Below, piece after piece: positions 1 through 6,962 of a stretch of DNA of 18,058 nucleotides. The notes beneath the pieces were generated by a model that saw nothing but the letters and a program-made list of their open reading frames with translations, did not search any database and was not told where the DNA came from. This stretch comes from Clostridiales bacterium (lineage in GTDB: Bacteria > Bacillota > Clostridia > Oscillospirales > Oscillospiraceae), in assembly GCA_018374635.1 (NCBI GenBank), contig JAHAEW010000068.1:1-18058 (forward strand), in the 5' to 3' direction. How positions within the stretch are numbered: position 1 is the stretch's first letter; each line of letters starts with the position of its first letter. Position numbers and translations under genes: made by a program.

Positions 1-51
1 TGCTTCTAATTTTGCTTCCTATATCATGATTTTTGCTCCGTTTAATGATAA

Positions 52-84
52 AACGCCAGTCCTCGTGTTTTGAGAACTGGCGTT
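52..84 (+). terminator. Hairpin, probable terminator of an upstream unit
   Basis: A 9-bp inverted repeat (AACGCCAGT at 52-60, ACTGGCGTT at 76-84) has a 15-nt loop and is followed by the T-rich stretch TTCTTTG. The shape fits a weak intrinsic terminator. On the minus strand the T-run after the stem is about as good, so the direction is uncertain. Nothing upstream in the window shows which gene it would terminate. Confidence 0.5.
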
Positions 85-96
85 CTTTGACAAGCT

Positions 97-134
97 GACC
101 ATAAAAACGGCGGGTGACCGCCGTTTTTATGGTC
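97..134 (+). terminator. Perfect 17-bp hairpin just upstream of the Mch-like gene
   Basis: GACCATAAAAACGGCGG (97-113) pairs without mismatch with CCGCCGTTTTTATGGTC (118-134) around the loop GTGA. The G+C-rich top followed by TTTTT makes it a good bidirectional intrinsic terminator. Its 3' foot lies only 40 nt before the start codon at 175, and I see no -10/-35 pair in that gap. The downstream gene may therefore be read through this hairpin. It could be a terminator for the preceding unit or an attenuator for the next one. Confidence 0.7.
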
Positions 135-174
135 TGGGGGCGAAGCGAACCACATGCAGAAAGGAGGGATCGGC

Positions 175-1149
175 ATGTGCTATTCACTCAATGAGCGGGC
201 CTGCCGCATCATCGAAGAGGAAATTCTGCCCAATCTGGACGCGCTTGGAGTACAGGTCCACGTGCTGGACAACGGAGCCACTGTGCTGGACATGGGGGTC
301 TTTGCGAAAGGGGGCTGGATGGCGGCCAAATATTTCACCCAGTCCAATCTGGGGGGACTGGGTGAGCTGACCTATGGGACTATGCAGGTGGGGAGACACC
401 GTCTTCCCACAGCCAACATCTTTGTGGACCGGGCGGCCGTGGCCGAGCTGGCGGCCCATGACGCCTTTCTCTATATCGAATATCAGGGAGTCAAGCGCTC
501 GGTATCCGGGCCGCTGCGCTCCGTCACCGGAACGGACCACTTTGCCCGGGCGGTCTCCTACCGGGACCCGGCGCCCCGGAAGATCGCAGCCCATATCCAG
601 ATCGACGAGCTGCCCGACGCGGGGATGACCGAACGGATCGCCGGAGCGGTGGGGTGGCCGCCCGGGGACCTCTATTTGCTGGCCGCCCGGACGGGCACCC
701 TGACCGGGGCGGCCCAGGTCTGTGCCCGCAACGTGGAACAGAGCCTGCCCAGCCTGTTGGACCAGGGATTTCCCATCGACGCCATTGTGCAGGCGTGCGG
801 AAGTGCCCCCATCCCCGCGGTGGTGGATGACGAGCGGCTGGCCTATGGGCGGGTAAACGACGGCCTGATCTATGGGCAGGAGACCAACCTCTATGTGGAC
901 TGTGAGGATGGAGAGATTACCCGTCTGGAGTCCATCCTGCCCTTCAACAAAAATGGGGATGTCTACGGAATCCCCTTTGAGACCCTTTTTGCCCGATGCG
1001 ATTTTCTCTGGCGAAATGTGCCTCGGGAGTGGGATGCGCCCTGCCGGGTCAATTTCTTTAACCTGCGCACCGGACGCCGATTTTCTTATGGCGCTTTGCA
1101 CCATGGCGTATTGGAGCGGGCCTTTTCGGGATCGAATGGAGGAAACTGA
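175..1149 (+). CDS. Methenyl-tetrahydromethanopterin cyclohydrolase (Mch) family protein
   Basis: This 324-residue protein has the full length and order of conserved blocks of Mch, which opens the imidazolinium ring of N5,N10-methenyl-tetrahydromethanopterin to the 5-formyl form in methanogens and methylotrophs. Visible blocks are the N-terminal NERACRIIEEE, then NGATVLDMGV (33-42), GGWMAAKYF (46-54), VSGPLRSV (110-117), RTGTLTGAAQVCARNVEQS (172-190) and NDGLIYGQETNLYV (228-241). R185 and E188 match the Arg-x-x-Glu pair of the archaeal enzymes (Arg183/Glu186 in A. fulgidus, from memory). The start at 175 is chosen because AAAGGAGGG (160-168) sits 6 nt before it; the in-frame ATG at 154 lies upstream of that site. 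No other methanopterin gene is visible, so the substrate is probably not methenyl-H4MPT itself. Family assignment is firm, function unknown. It is followed after 1 bp by a paralogue. Confidence 0.8.
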   Translation: MCYSLNERACRIIEEEILPNLDALGVQVHVLDNGATVLDMGVFAKGGWMAAKYFTQSNLGGLGELTYGTMQVGRHRLPTANIFVDRAAVAELAAHDAFLYIEYQGVKRSVSGPLRSVTGTDHFARAVSYRDPAPRKIAAHIQIDELPDAGMTERIAGAVGWPPGDLYLLAARTGTLTGAAQVCARNVEQSLPSLLDQGFPIDAIVQACGSAPIPAVVDDERLAYGRVNDGLIYGQETNLYVDCEDGEITRLESILPFNKNGDVYGIPFETLFARCDFLWRNVPREWDAPCRVNFFNLRTGRRFSYGALHHGVLERAFSGSNGGN

Positions 1150-1150
1150 T

Positions 1151-1846
1151 ATGGAACGGAGAGAAAAAGCGGCGCAGTGTTTTCAGCAGCTCAGGGAGGA
1201 GGCCGGCGCCTGGCACTGCGCGGTGCTGGAGCGGGAGCAGGGAGCTTTGATCGACGCCGGGTGGGATGCGCCCGGCGGCTGGATGGCGGCCAAGTGCGTG
1301 CTGGAGGGGCTGGCCGGCGGCCGTGGACAGGTGAGCTATGCCCAGCGGCAGATGGAGGACGGTATGCAGCTCCCGGCGCTGGAGCTCTTTCTGGATGACC
1401 CCGTGGGCACCGCCCGGGCATTTCAGCGGGACGGACAGGGGATCTATGGCGTCCGGGGAGAAGCGGGATATGTGCTGGGGGTGACCGACCGCCCCTTGTC
1501 GGAAGCGAAAGGCTGGAAGGGCAATCTGGTGAGCGCAGGCCCAAACAGCCTGTTTACCGGAGTCCTGGAGGCGGCTGGCCTGATAGCCCGGTGTGTGCAG
1601 GCGCTGGAGCGCGGGGGCGTGTCCGAAATCCTGTGGGGGTGGAGCAGCTGTCCGCTGGCGGGAATGGCCCGGGATGCAGAGGAGACATCCGGCCGCCGCA
1701 TGGAGATGGCAGAGCGTCACGCAGCCCTCTCCCTCTGGGTGCGGGGGGAGAGCGGGGCGATCCGCCGGGCGGTCGAGTCCGCAAATATGGAAGGCTTTTT
1801 TGTGCATGAACTTGTAACCGCTTGTACATATGGCAAAAGAAGATAA
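1151..1846 (+). CDS. Shortened, diverged Mch-like paralogue
   Basis: This 231-residue protein starts 1 bp after the preceding stop, with GGAGGAA just upstream, so the two are almost certainly co-translated. It resembles its neighbour: PGGWMAAKCVLEGLAGGRG (41-59) against KGGWMAAKYFTQSNLGGLG, then QLPALELFLDD against RLPTANIFVDR, and TGVLEAAGLIARCVQALERGG (136-156) against the neighbour's ARNVEQS region. In this alignment R147 is kept, but Q150 replaces the active-site Glu. The middle segment after residue 90 and the C-terminal part are shorter by roughly 90 residues in total. I infer a non-catalytic or altered partner subunit, possibly forming a heteromer with the first protein. It could instead be a second enzyme with changed chemistry. 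Homology rests on by-eye alignment only. Confidence 0.6.
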   Translation: MERREKAAQCFQQLREEAGAWHCAVLEREQGALIDAGWDAPGGWMAAKCVLEGLAGGRGQVSYAQRQMEDGMQLPALELFLDDPVGTARAFQRDGQGIYGVRGEAGYVLGVTDRPLSEAKGWKGNLVSAGPNSLFTGVLEAAGLIARCVQALERGGVSEILWGWSSCPLAGMARDAEETSGRRMEMAERHAALSLWVRGESGAIRRAVESANMEGFFVHELVTACTYGKRR

Positions 1847-1965
1847 TTTTAAATATCTGATAATATTTGAAGATATATAAGTGAGTTAAAGCAGAAAGCC
1901 GATCCGCAGTATTTATGCACTTAGTAGAAAAACACAAAAGTACTACAAAAAATCATTGGAAATAC

Positions 1966-1994
1966 CTGCAAAATGAACAGATGTGTGGTACTGT
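1966..1994 (+). promoter_or_regulatory. Candidate promoter of the nucleoside transporter operon
   Basis: CTGCAA (1966-1971) and TACTGT (1989-1994) are separated by 17 nt, with TG at 1986-1987 forming an extended -10. Both hexamers are imperfect. The placement is attractive because transcription would start near 2001, just before the palindrome at 2009-2022. The wider 1847-2000 stretch is AT-rich and holds other weak -10-like strings such as GATAAT and TATATAA, so the true start is uncertain. Confidence 0.35.
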
Positions 1995-2008
1995 AAACGC
2001 AACAGAAG

Positions 2009-2022
2009 TGTAACCGATTACA
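2009..2022. promoter_or_regulatory. cre / LacI-family operator
   Basis: TGTAACCGATTACA matches the CcpA catabolite-responsive element consensus TGWAANCGNTNWCA at every fixed position and has TGTAA/TTACA arms. A degenerate copy, TGTAAACGCAACA, begins 17 nt upstream at 1992. The site lies about 60 bp before the BMP start codon and just downstream of the candidate promoter, a position suited to repression. It could bind CcpA or a dedicated LacI-family nucleoside repressor; no regulator gene is in the window. Confidence 0.65.
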
Positions 2023-2082
2023 AAAAGCGCGAACGGAGGAATTCAGAGACGCACAAACAGAAATTGAAGGAGGTATCCCCGA

Positions 2083-3113
2083 ATGAAACGGAAACTGATG
2101 GCGTTCTTGCTGGCTGGTGCACTTGTATTTGGTTTGGTGGCCTGCTCACGAAATGTTGGGGCGGATGGGTCCACCCCTCCCGCGGATTCCCCGTCCGGAG
2201 GGAGCGCGGAAACGAGGGGAGCAAAGAATCCGGACGATGTCAAGGTAGCTCTGGTGTGCGGCGGCGCTGTGAATGACGGCGGCTGGAATGCCAGCGCGTA
2301 TGAGGGGCTCAGCGCATTGAGGAGACCCTCGGAGTAGAAACCGCTTACACAGAAAAGGTGGCGGTGGCCGAGATGCCACAGGTCATCCGCACCTACGCCC
2401 GGCAGGGCTTTGACCTGATCTTCGGCCATGGCGCCGAGTTCGGCGAGCCGATGAGCACGGTGGCGCCCGAATTTCCGGAGACTACCTTTGTGGCGGTCAA
2501 CGCCAACGTAGAGGCGGACAATCTGACCGGAACAGTCTTTAAGTTTGGGGAATGCGGCTATTTCTGCGGCATGGCGGCGGCCATGGTCTCCCAAACCGGA
2601 AAGATCGGTATCATTCCTCCCGACGACGCTCCCAACAACAAGGCGGACATCGACACCTATGAGCTGGGCGCCAAGGCGGTCAATCCGGACATTGAAGTAT
2701 ATACCGCTTTTACGGGCGCATGGGATGACCTGACCAAGGCAAAGGAAGCCTCCGAGTCTCTGATCTCCAAGGGCTGCGACGTGCTGCTTGCCATGGGCGA
2801 CGCATATGCAGTCGGTGTGTATCAGGCCTGTGAAAACGCCGGGATCAAGGCCATCGGCTGGGTCAGCGATCAGCACGCTCTGTCCGACGCGGTGATCTGC
2901 TCCGGCCTCCAGTCCGTCGGCGATGTGTATGTGGCCACGGCCGAGCGCTATCTCGACGGAACCATGGAGCAGGGGGTACAGGTCTACGGCATGCCGGACG
3001 GCGCGCAGGGCATGTCTGAGTTCTATGGACTCACCGAAGAACAGGCGGCCGAAATAGAGGCGGCCATGCAGGATTACCTGGACGGCAAGCTGGAGATTCC
3101 GACGCTGTATTAA
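2083..3113 (+). pseudogene. BMP-family nucleoside-binding lipoprotein, frameshifted
   Basis: This is the substrate-binding component of a purine-nucleoside ABC transporter (Bmp/PnrA/NupN family), a lipoprotein on the outer face of the membrane. AGGAGG lies 8-10 nt before ATG 2083. The signal peptide ends in LVAC with Cys21 as the lipidated residue, followed by a Ser/Gly/Pro-rich linker and the family start KVALVCGGAVNDGGWN. The frame then breaks: after codon 2308-2310 (CTC), reading must step back one base to continue as QRIEETLGVETAYTEK. This is explained by loss of one C from a CTCCAG. Without the shift, translation stops at 2337, giving 84 residues; with it, the protein is about 343 residues, normal for the family. 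The downstream transporter genes are intact, so a sequencing error is as likely as a real mutation. An internal GTG at 2358 has no ribosome binding site. Confidence 0.85.
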
Positions 3114-3168
3114 AACTGAATTTCGATCTCGGAATCCGAGAGGAACACGAGCGACAGAAGCGTGACCC

Positions 3169-3206
3169 AAAGTGGTGCAGCGACCGACCGTTGCTGCACC
3201 GCTTTT
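3169..3206 (+). terminator. Attenuating terminator between binding protein and permease
   Basis: AAAGTGGTGCAGC (3169-3181) pairs with GCTGCACCGCTTT (3193-3205), with one G-T wobble and an 11-nt loop, and the stem ends in TTTT. It sits in the 132-bp gap between the binding-protein gene and the first permease. A partial terminator here is a common way to make more binding protein than membrane components. A smaller hairpin, CTCGG/CCGAG, lies just upstream near 3128-3140. Confidence 0.6.
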
Positions 3207-3245
3207 GCATTCAGAAGGACTCGGAAAGAGACTGGAGGAGTGATC

Positions 3246-4331
3246 ATGAACAAGCGAGCCCGTGCGATGGTGAATTACCTGATTTCCATCGTGATCGCGC
3301 TGCTGCTGGCATTCGCCATTATCGGCGCATTGCTGCTCTGGCAGGGCGTGGATCCTGTGGAGACCTTTCTGGCCCTGTTTCAGGGCGCATTCATTGGAAA
3401 GAGCAATCTGGGCGCCAGCCTGCTGCTGGCGACCCCGCTGATCCTGGGCGGCCTGGGCATTGCCCTTTCTTTCCGGTGCGGCATCTTCAATATCGGCGGG
3501 GAAGGCCAGCTCTATCTGGGGGCCTTTGCGGCCACTTGGCTGGGCGTCAACCTGGCGGGCCTTCCCTTCTGGCTGCACATCCCCATCTGTTTTCTGGGCA
3601 GTATGATTTTTGGCGGGCTGTGGGCTCTGATCCCCGGCTATTTGAAGATCTCCAAGGGGTATAACGAGACGGTCACATCGGTGCTGCTCAACTATGTGGG
3701 GGTATATTTTGTCAACTATGCCCTCTCCAGCTTTTTCAAAGCGCCGGGCGCGCTGAATCACCAATCCCCCAAGATCCAGGCCTCGGCCATGCTCTCCAAG
3801 ATCATGTCGGGCAGCGAGCTCAACACCAGCTTTCTGATGGCGCTGCTGATCGTGGCGCTGTTCTTCCTGATTTTCTACAAGACGGATGTGGGATTCAAGC
3901 TCCGAGCCGTCGGTCAGAACGCGGAGGCCAGCCGCACATCGGGCATCCATACCCGCAAATACCTGCTTCTGGCCATCATCGTCAGCGGCGCCCTCTCCGG
4001 GCTGGCCGGTTCGGTGCAGGTCATGGGCTATCAGCATCTCATGGTCCAGAACTTCTCCCCCAATACCGGATACGATATCATTGCCGTGGCGCTGATGGGC
4101 AACCTGCACCCCATCGGAGTCCTGATCGCCGGTATTTTCCTGGGCGCGCTGCGCAGCGGCGCCAGCGTGATGCAGATCATGATGGGGGTCCCGGTGACCA
4201 TCCTCTATATCATCCAGGGCGTGATTATCCTGAGCATTCTTGGTTTCAGCCGCGCCAACATTGACTTTATCGGCCTGGCGGGCGGACGGTTCCGGAAAAA
4301 AGAGAGCCAGAGCATGGCGGGGGAGGCGTAG
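3246..4331 (+). CDS. Nucleoside ABC transporter permease 1 (NupP/NupB type)
   Basis: This 361-residue integral membrane protein belongs to the branched BMP/CUT2-like permease family (BPD_transp_2) and forms one half of the channel for nucleoside uptake. It begins with a hydrophobic helix (about residues 10-32), followed by the family hallmark FRCGIFNIGGEGQLYLGA near residues 77-94 and further helices up to IIQGVIILSILGF. Start 3246 is preceded by TGGAGGA; an upstream in-frame extension to 3162 would run through the attenuator hairpin and is not supported. Its stop at 4329-4331 overlaps a GTG and lies 2 bp before the ATG of the second permease, so the two are coupled. The nucleoside substrate is inferred from the family and the BMP partner. 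Confidence 0.88.
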   Translation: MNKRARAMVNYLISIVIALLLAFAIIGALLLWQGVDPVETFLALFQGAFIGKSNLGASLLLATPLILGGLGIALSFRCGIFNIGGEGQLYLGAFAATWLGVNLAGLPFWLHIPICFLGSMIFGGLWALIPGYLKISKGYNETVTSVLLNYVGVYFVNYALSSFFKAPGALNHQSPKIQASAMLSKIMSGSELNTSFLMALLIVALFFLIFYKTDVGFKLRAVGQNAEASRTSGIHTRKYLLLAIIVSGALSGLAGSVQVMGYQHLMVQNFSPNTGYDIIAVALMGNLHPIGVLIAGIFLGALRSGASVMQIMMGVPVTILYIIQGVIILSILGFSRANIDFIGLAGGRFRKKESQSMAGEA

Positions 4332-4333
4332 TG

Positions 4334-5308
4334 ATGGAATTTCTGAATATCTTTTTCACGCCGGATTTCTACTCCGCCACGTTCCGCCTGGCGACTCCTC
4401 TGATGCTGGCGGCGCTGGGCGGCGTCATTTCGGAGCGGTCCGGTGTTCTGAACATGGCGCTGGAAGGACAGATCCTGATGGGAGCCTTTTTCGGATACCT
4501 GGGCTCGTATCTCTTCCAGAATGTATGGCTGGGTGTTCTGACTGCGATGCTGGGGAGTCTCTTCCTGGCCGCGCTGCACGCCTTCATGAGTATCAAGGTA
4601 AAGGTCAACCAGGTGGTATCCGCGGTGGGTCTGAATACGCTGGCCCTCGGCATCACCAGTACTCTGTTCCGGTTCCTGTTCGGTACCGATTCTCAGATGG
4701 CAAGCTGTCCGGGCATGATGAACCTGGACATTTCGGTCCTGAGCGACCTGCCCTTTGTTGGTCCGGTCCTGTTCAGCCAGCATCCGCTGACCTATATCGC
4801 CGTGGCGCTGCTGATTCTGCTCAACCTCTTCCTGTTCCGCACCAGCCGGGGGCTGGAGCTGCGGGCGGCCGGGGAAAACCCCCAGGCGCTGGATGTGGCG
4901 GGCGTGGACGTCATCCGCATCCGCTGGCTGGCGGTCCTCGCCACGGGCCTGTTCTGCGGACTGGCCGGAGCCAGCCTGACGCTGACAGGACTGAATACCT
5001 TCTATGATAACCTCTCCTCCGGCCGGGGCTTTATCGCCTATGCCGCGGTGGTCTTTGGCAAGTGGACGCCTGTGGGCGCTGCGCTGGCGGCCATCCTCTT
5101 TGGCGCGGGCGACGCACTGCAGCTGCGGATGCAGACGATCTTCGACATTCCCTATTATTTCTATATGATGATGCCCTATCTCATCACCTTCTTTGCGCTG
5201 GTCTTCTTTATGGGTGCGGCCAAGGGTCCGGCGGCCAACAGCATTCCCTTTGAAAAAGACAAGGGACGCCGCGGCTCCGCCCGCCGCAGCAGAACAGGAG
5301 GGAACTGA
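4334..5308 (+). CDS. Nucleoside ABC transporter permease 2 (NupQ/NupC type)
   Basis: This 324-residue partner permease has several membrane helices and carries the hallmark SGVLNMALEGQILMGAFFG near residues 36-54, matching the FNIGGEGQLYLGA block of the first permease. GGGGGAGG at 4319-4326 precedes ATG 4334; a GTG at 4331 is a possible alternative start, adding one residue. It ends in a short basic cytoplasmic tail rich in Arg, Lys and Ser. The ATPase gene begins at the very next base after its stop codon, so it is translated as part of the same operon. Heterodimeric permeases are normal for this transporter family. Confidence 0.88.
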   Translation: MEFLNIFFTPDFYSATFRLATPLMLAALGGVISERSGVLNMALEGQILMGAFFGYLGSYLFQNVWLGVLTAMLGSLFLAALHAFMSIKVKVNQVVSAVGLNTLALGITSTLFRFLFGTDSQMASCPGMMNLDISVLSDLPFVGPVLFSQHPLTYIAVALLILLNLFLFRTSRGLELRAAGENPQALDVAGVDVIRIRWLAVLATGLFCGLAGASLTLTGLNTFYDNLSSGRGFIAYAAVVFGKWTPVGAALAAILFGAGDALQLRMQTIFDIPYYFYMMMPYLITFFALVFFMGAAKGPAANSIPFEKDKGRRGSARRSRTGGN

Positions 5309-6835
5309 ATGGAACCGGTACTGCGTGTACACAACATTACAAAACGGTTTGGAAGCAATGTGGCCAACGACCATATCAGCTTCGACCTCTATCCCGGTGA
5401 GATCCATGCGCTGCTGGGCGAAAATGGCGCGGGAAAGTCCACGCTGATGAATGTCATCTACGGGGTCTACGGCGCGGACGAGGGAGAGATCTATCTGCGT
5501 GGACAGCAGGTGGAGATTTCTTCTCCCAAGCACGCCATTGAACTGGGAATCGGAATGGTGCATCAGCACTTTATGCTCATCCCCGCCTTTACGGTGGCGG
5601 AGAATATCGTGCTGGGCATGCAGAGGGAACTGCGCCTGGATATTAAGGATGCAGAGGCCAAAATTGCCGCGGCCAGTGAGAAATATGACCTGAGAGTGGA
5701 GCCCCATGCGCTGGTGTCCACCCTCTCGGTGGGAGAGCAGCAGCGGGTGGAGATCCTGAAGGTGCTGTTCCGGGGAGCAAAGATCCTGATCCTGGATGAA
5801 CCGACTGCCGTACTCACCCCCCAGGAGATCACGGAGCTCTTTGCCACGCTGGAGCGGCTGAAAAAGGACGGCGTCAGCATCGTCTTTATCAGCCACAAGC
5901 TCAATGAGCTTATGAGCATCAGCGACCGGATCAGCATTCTGCGCCGGGGAAAGATCACGGGATGCATTGAGGATCTGGCCAACTGCAATCCGGAAGCCCT
6001 GGCCTCTGCCATGGTGGGCCGTCAGGTCACGCTGGGGGTGGAGAAGCCCGAGCAGGAGGCGGGAGAAGTGGTACTGGAGCTGGATCACCTCTCGGTCTGC
6101 AATGAGGCCAAGAAGGAGATCGTCAAAGGGTTCAGCCTTCAGATCCGGGCCGGAGAGATCGTAGGCCTTGCCGGCGTAGACGGAAATGGGCAGTCGGAGC
6201 TGGTCAAGGGGATCACGGGGGTGCTTCCCGCGGCGGGGGGCGCCATTCGCCTCCAGGGGGTGGATATGACCGGGAAAACGCCCAGAGAGTTCATCGACGC
6301 GGGCGTGGGCCATATCCCGGAGGACCGGCACAAGCAGGGGCTGGTGCTCTCCATGTCAGTGAAGGAGAACCTCTTCCTGGAGACCATTCAGGATCAGCCG
6401 TATACCAGGCGCCATCTGCTCCAAAAGAAAGCGGTCCAGGAGAAAGCGAAAAGCCTTCAGGAGTTCTATGACATTCGCGCGGCCTCTCTGGAAGTGCCGG
6501 CCGGTGCACTCTCCGGCGGCAATCAGCAGAAGATCATTGTGGGACGGATCCTGGAGCAAAATCCCAAACTTCTCGTGGCAGTCCATCCGACCCGCGGACT
6601 GGACATCGGAGCGACGGAATTTGTCCATAAATGCCTGCTGAAAGCCCGGGCCGAGGGATGCGCTATTCTGCTGGTCTCCACGGAGCTGGATGAGATTCTG
6701 GAATTGAGCGATCAAATCGCGGTGATCTATGAGGGCGAATGCATGGGTGTGGTTCGGGACCGGGACGCGACAAAGGAGGGCATCGGCCTGCTGATGGCGG
6801 GCGTAAAGGGCGTTCGCGCCGCTGCGGCGTCCTGA
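5309..6835 (+). CDS. Nucleoside ABC transporter ATPase, two nucleotide-binding domains
   Basis: This 508-residue duplicated ATPase (NupO/NupA, RbsA-like) energises uptake through the two permeases. In the first domain, Walker A GENGAGKST is at 37-45, signature LSVGEQQ at 139-145, Walker B ILILDE at 159-164 and the switch His at 196. The second domain is degenerate in the usual way: its Walker A reads GVDGNGQS (289-296) with Gln for Lys, and Walker B reads LLVAVHPT with Val-His for Asp-Glu, while LSGGNQQK (401-408) is kept. One active and one degenerate site is typical of this family. The ribosome binding site AGGAGGG lies inside the end of the preceding gene. Two hairpins follow its stop. Confidence 0.92.
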   Translation: MEPVLRVHNITKRFGSNVANDHISFDLYPGEIHALLGENGAGKSTLMNVIYGVYGADEGEIYLRGQQVEISSPKHAIELGIGMVHQHFMLIPAFTVAENIVLGMQRELRLDIKDAEAKIAAASEKYDLRVEPHALVSTLSVGEQQRVEILKVLFRGAKILILDEPTAVLTPQEITELFATLERLKKDGVSIVFISHKLNELMSISDRISILRRGKITGCIEDLANCNPEALASAMVGRQVTLGVEKPEQEAGEVVLELDHLSVCNEAKKEIVKGFSLQIRAGEIVGLAGVDGNGQSELVKGITGVLPAAGGAIRLQGVDMTGKTPREFIDAGVGHIPEDRHKQGLVLSMSVKENLFLETIQDQPYTRRHLLQKKAVQEKAKSLQEFYDIRAASLEVPAGALSGGNQQKIIVGRILEQNPKLLVAVHPTRGLDIGATEFVHKCLLKARAEGCAILLVSTELDEILELSDQIAVIYEGECMGVVRDRDATKEGIGLLMAGVKGVRAAAAS

Positions 6836-6841
6836 TAAATG

Positions 6842-6888
6842 TAAAAAAAGTCCGGTATGGCAGACGATCTGCCATACCGGCTTTTTTA
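6842..6888. terminator. Bidirectional terminator after the transporter operon
   Basis: A 12-bp stem (CCGGTATGGCAG / CTGCCATACCGG) with loop ACGAT is flanked by an A-run on the left and CTTTTTT on the right, giving good T-runs on both strands. It begins 7 bp after the ATPase stop. Confidence 0.9.
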
Positions 6889-6900
6889 CCGAACCAAAGA

Positions 6901-6947
6901 AAACCACAGTCCATGGCCAAACACCGGCACAGCGGACTGTGGTTTTT
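6901..6947. terminator. Second bidirectional terminator between convergent genes
   Basis: AAACCACAGTCC (6901-6912) pairs with GGACTGTGGTTT (6934-6945), followed by further Ts. On the minus strand the stem runs into TTTCTTT. It lies 16 bp beyond the stop of the leftward permease gene and probably ends that transcript. Confidence 0.8.
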
Positions 6948-6962
6948 GCGTGAAGGGAACCC

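Noticed and set aside
87..115. Promoter for the first gene starting from TTGACA at 87-92
   Set aside because: The sequence 16-18 nt downstream is G+C-rich (GCGGGT) and lies inside the perfect hairpin, so there is no usable -10.
1853..1880. Terminator after the second Mch-like gene
   Set aside because: The ATATCT/AGATAT repeat is short and AT-only, with no T-run after it.
2301..2337. Programmed -1 frameshift in the BMP gene
   Set aside because: No X-XXY-YYZ slippery heptamer is present at the junction, and this gene family does not use frameshifting. A one-base deletion or sequencing error is simpler.
2043..4109. Long open frame of 688 codons on the minus strand opposite the transporter genes
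   Set aside because: It is antisense to clear BMP and permease homologues, its product is His/Gln/Arg/Gly-rich without domains, and it reflects the G+C-rich third positions of the real genes. The similar frames at 4205-6331 (minus) and 12059-13726 (plus) are rejected for the same reason.
5309..6835. Second ATPase domain as a damaged gene segment
   Set aside because: Loss of the Walker A Lys and Walker B Asp-Glu in the second domain is normal for this double-domain nucleoside/sugar transporter ATPase family.
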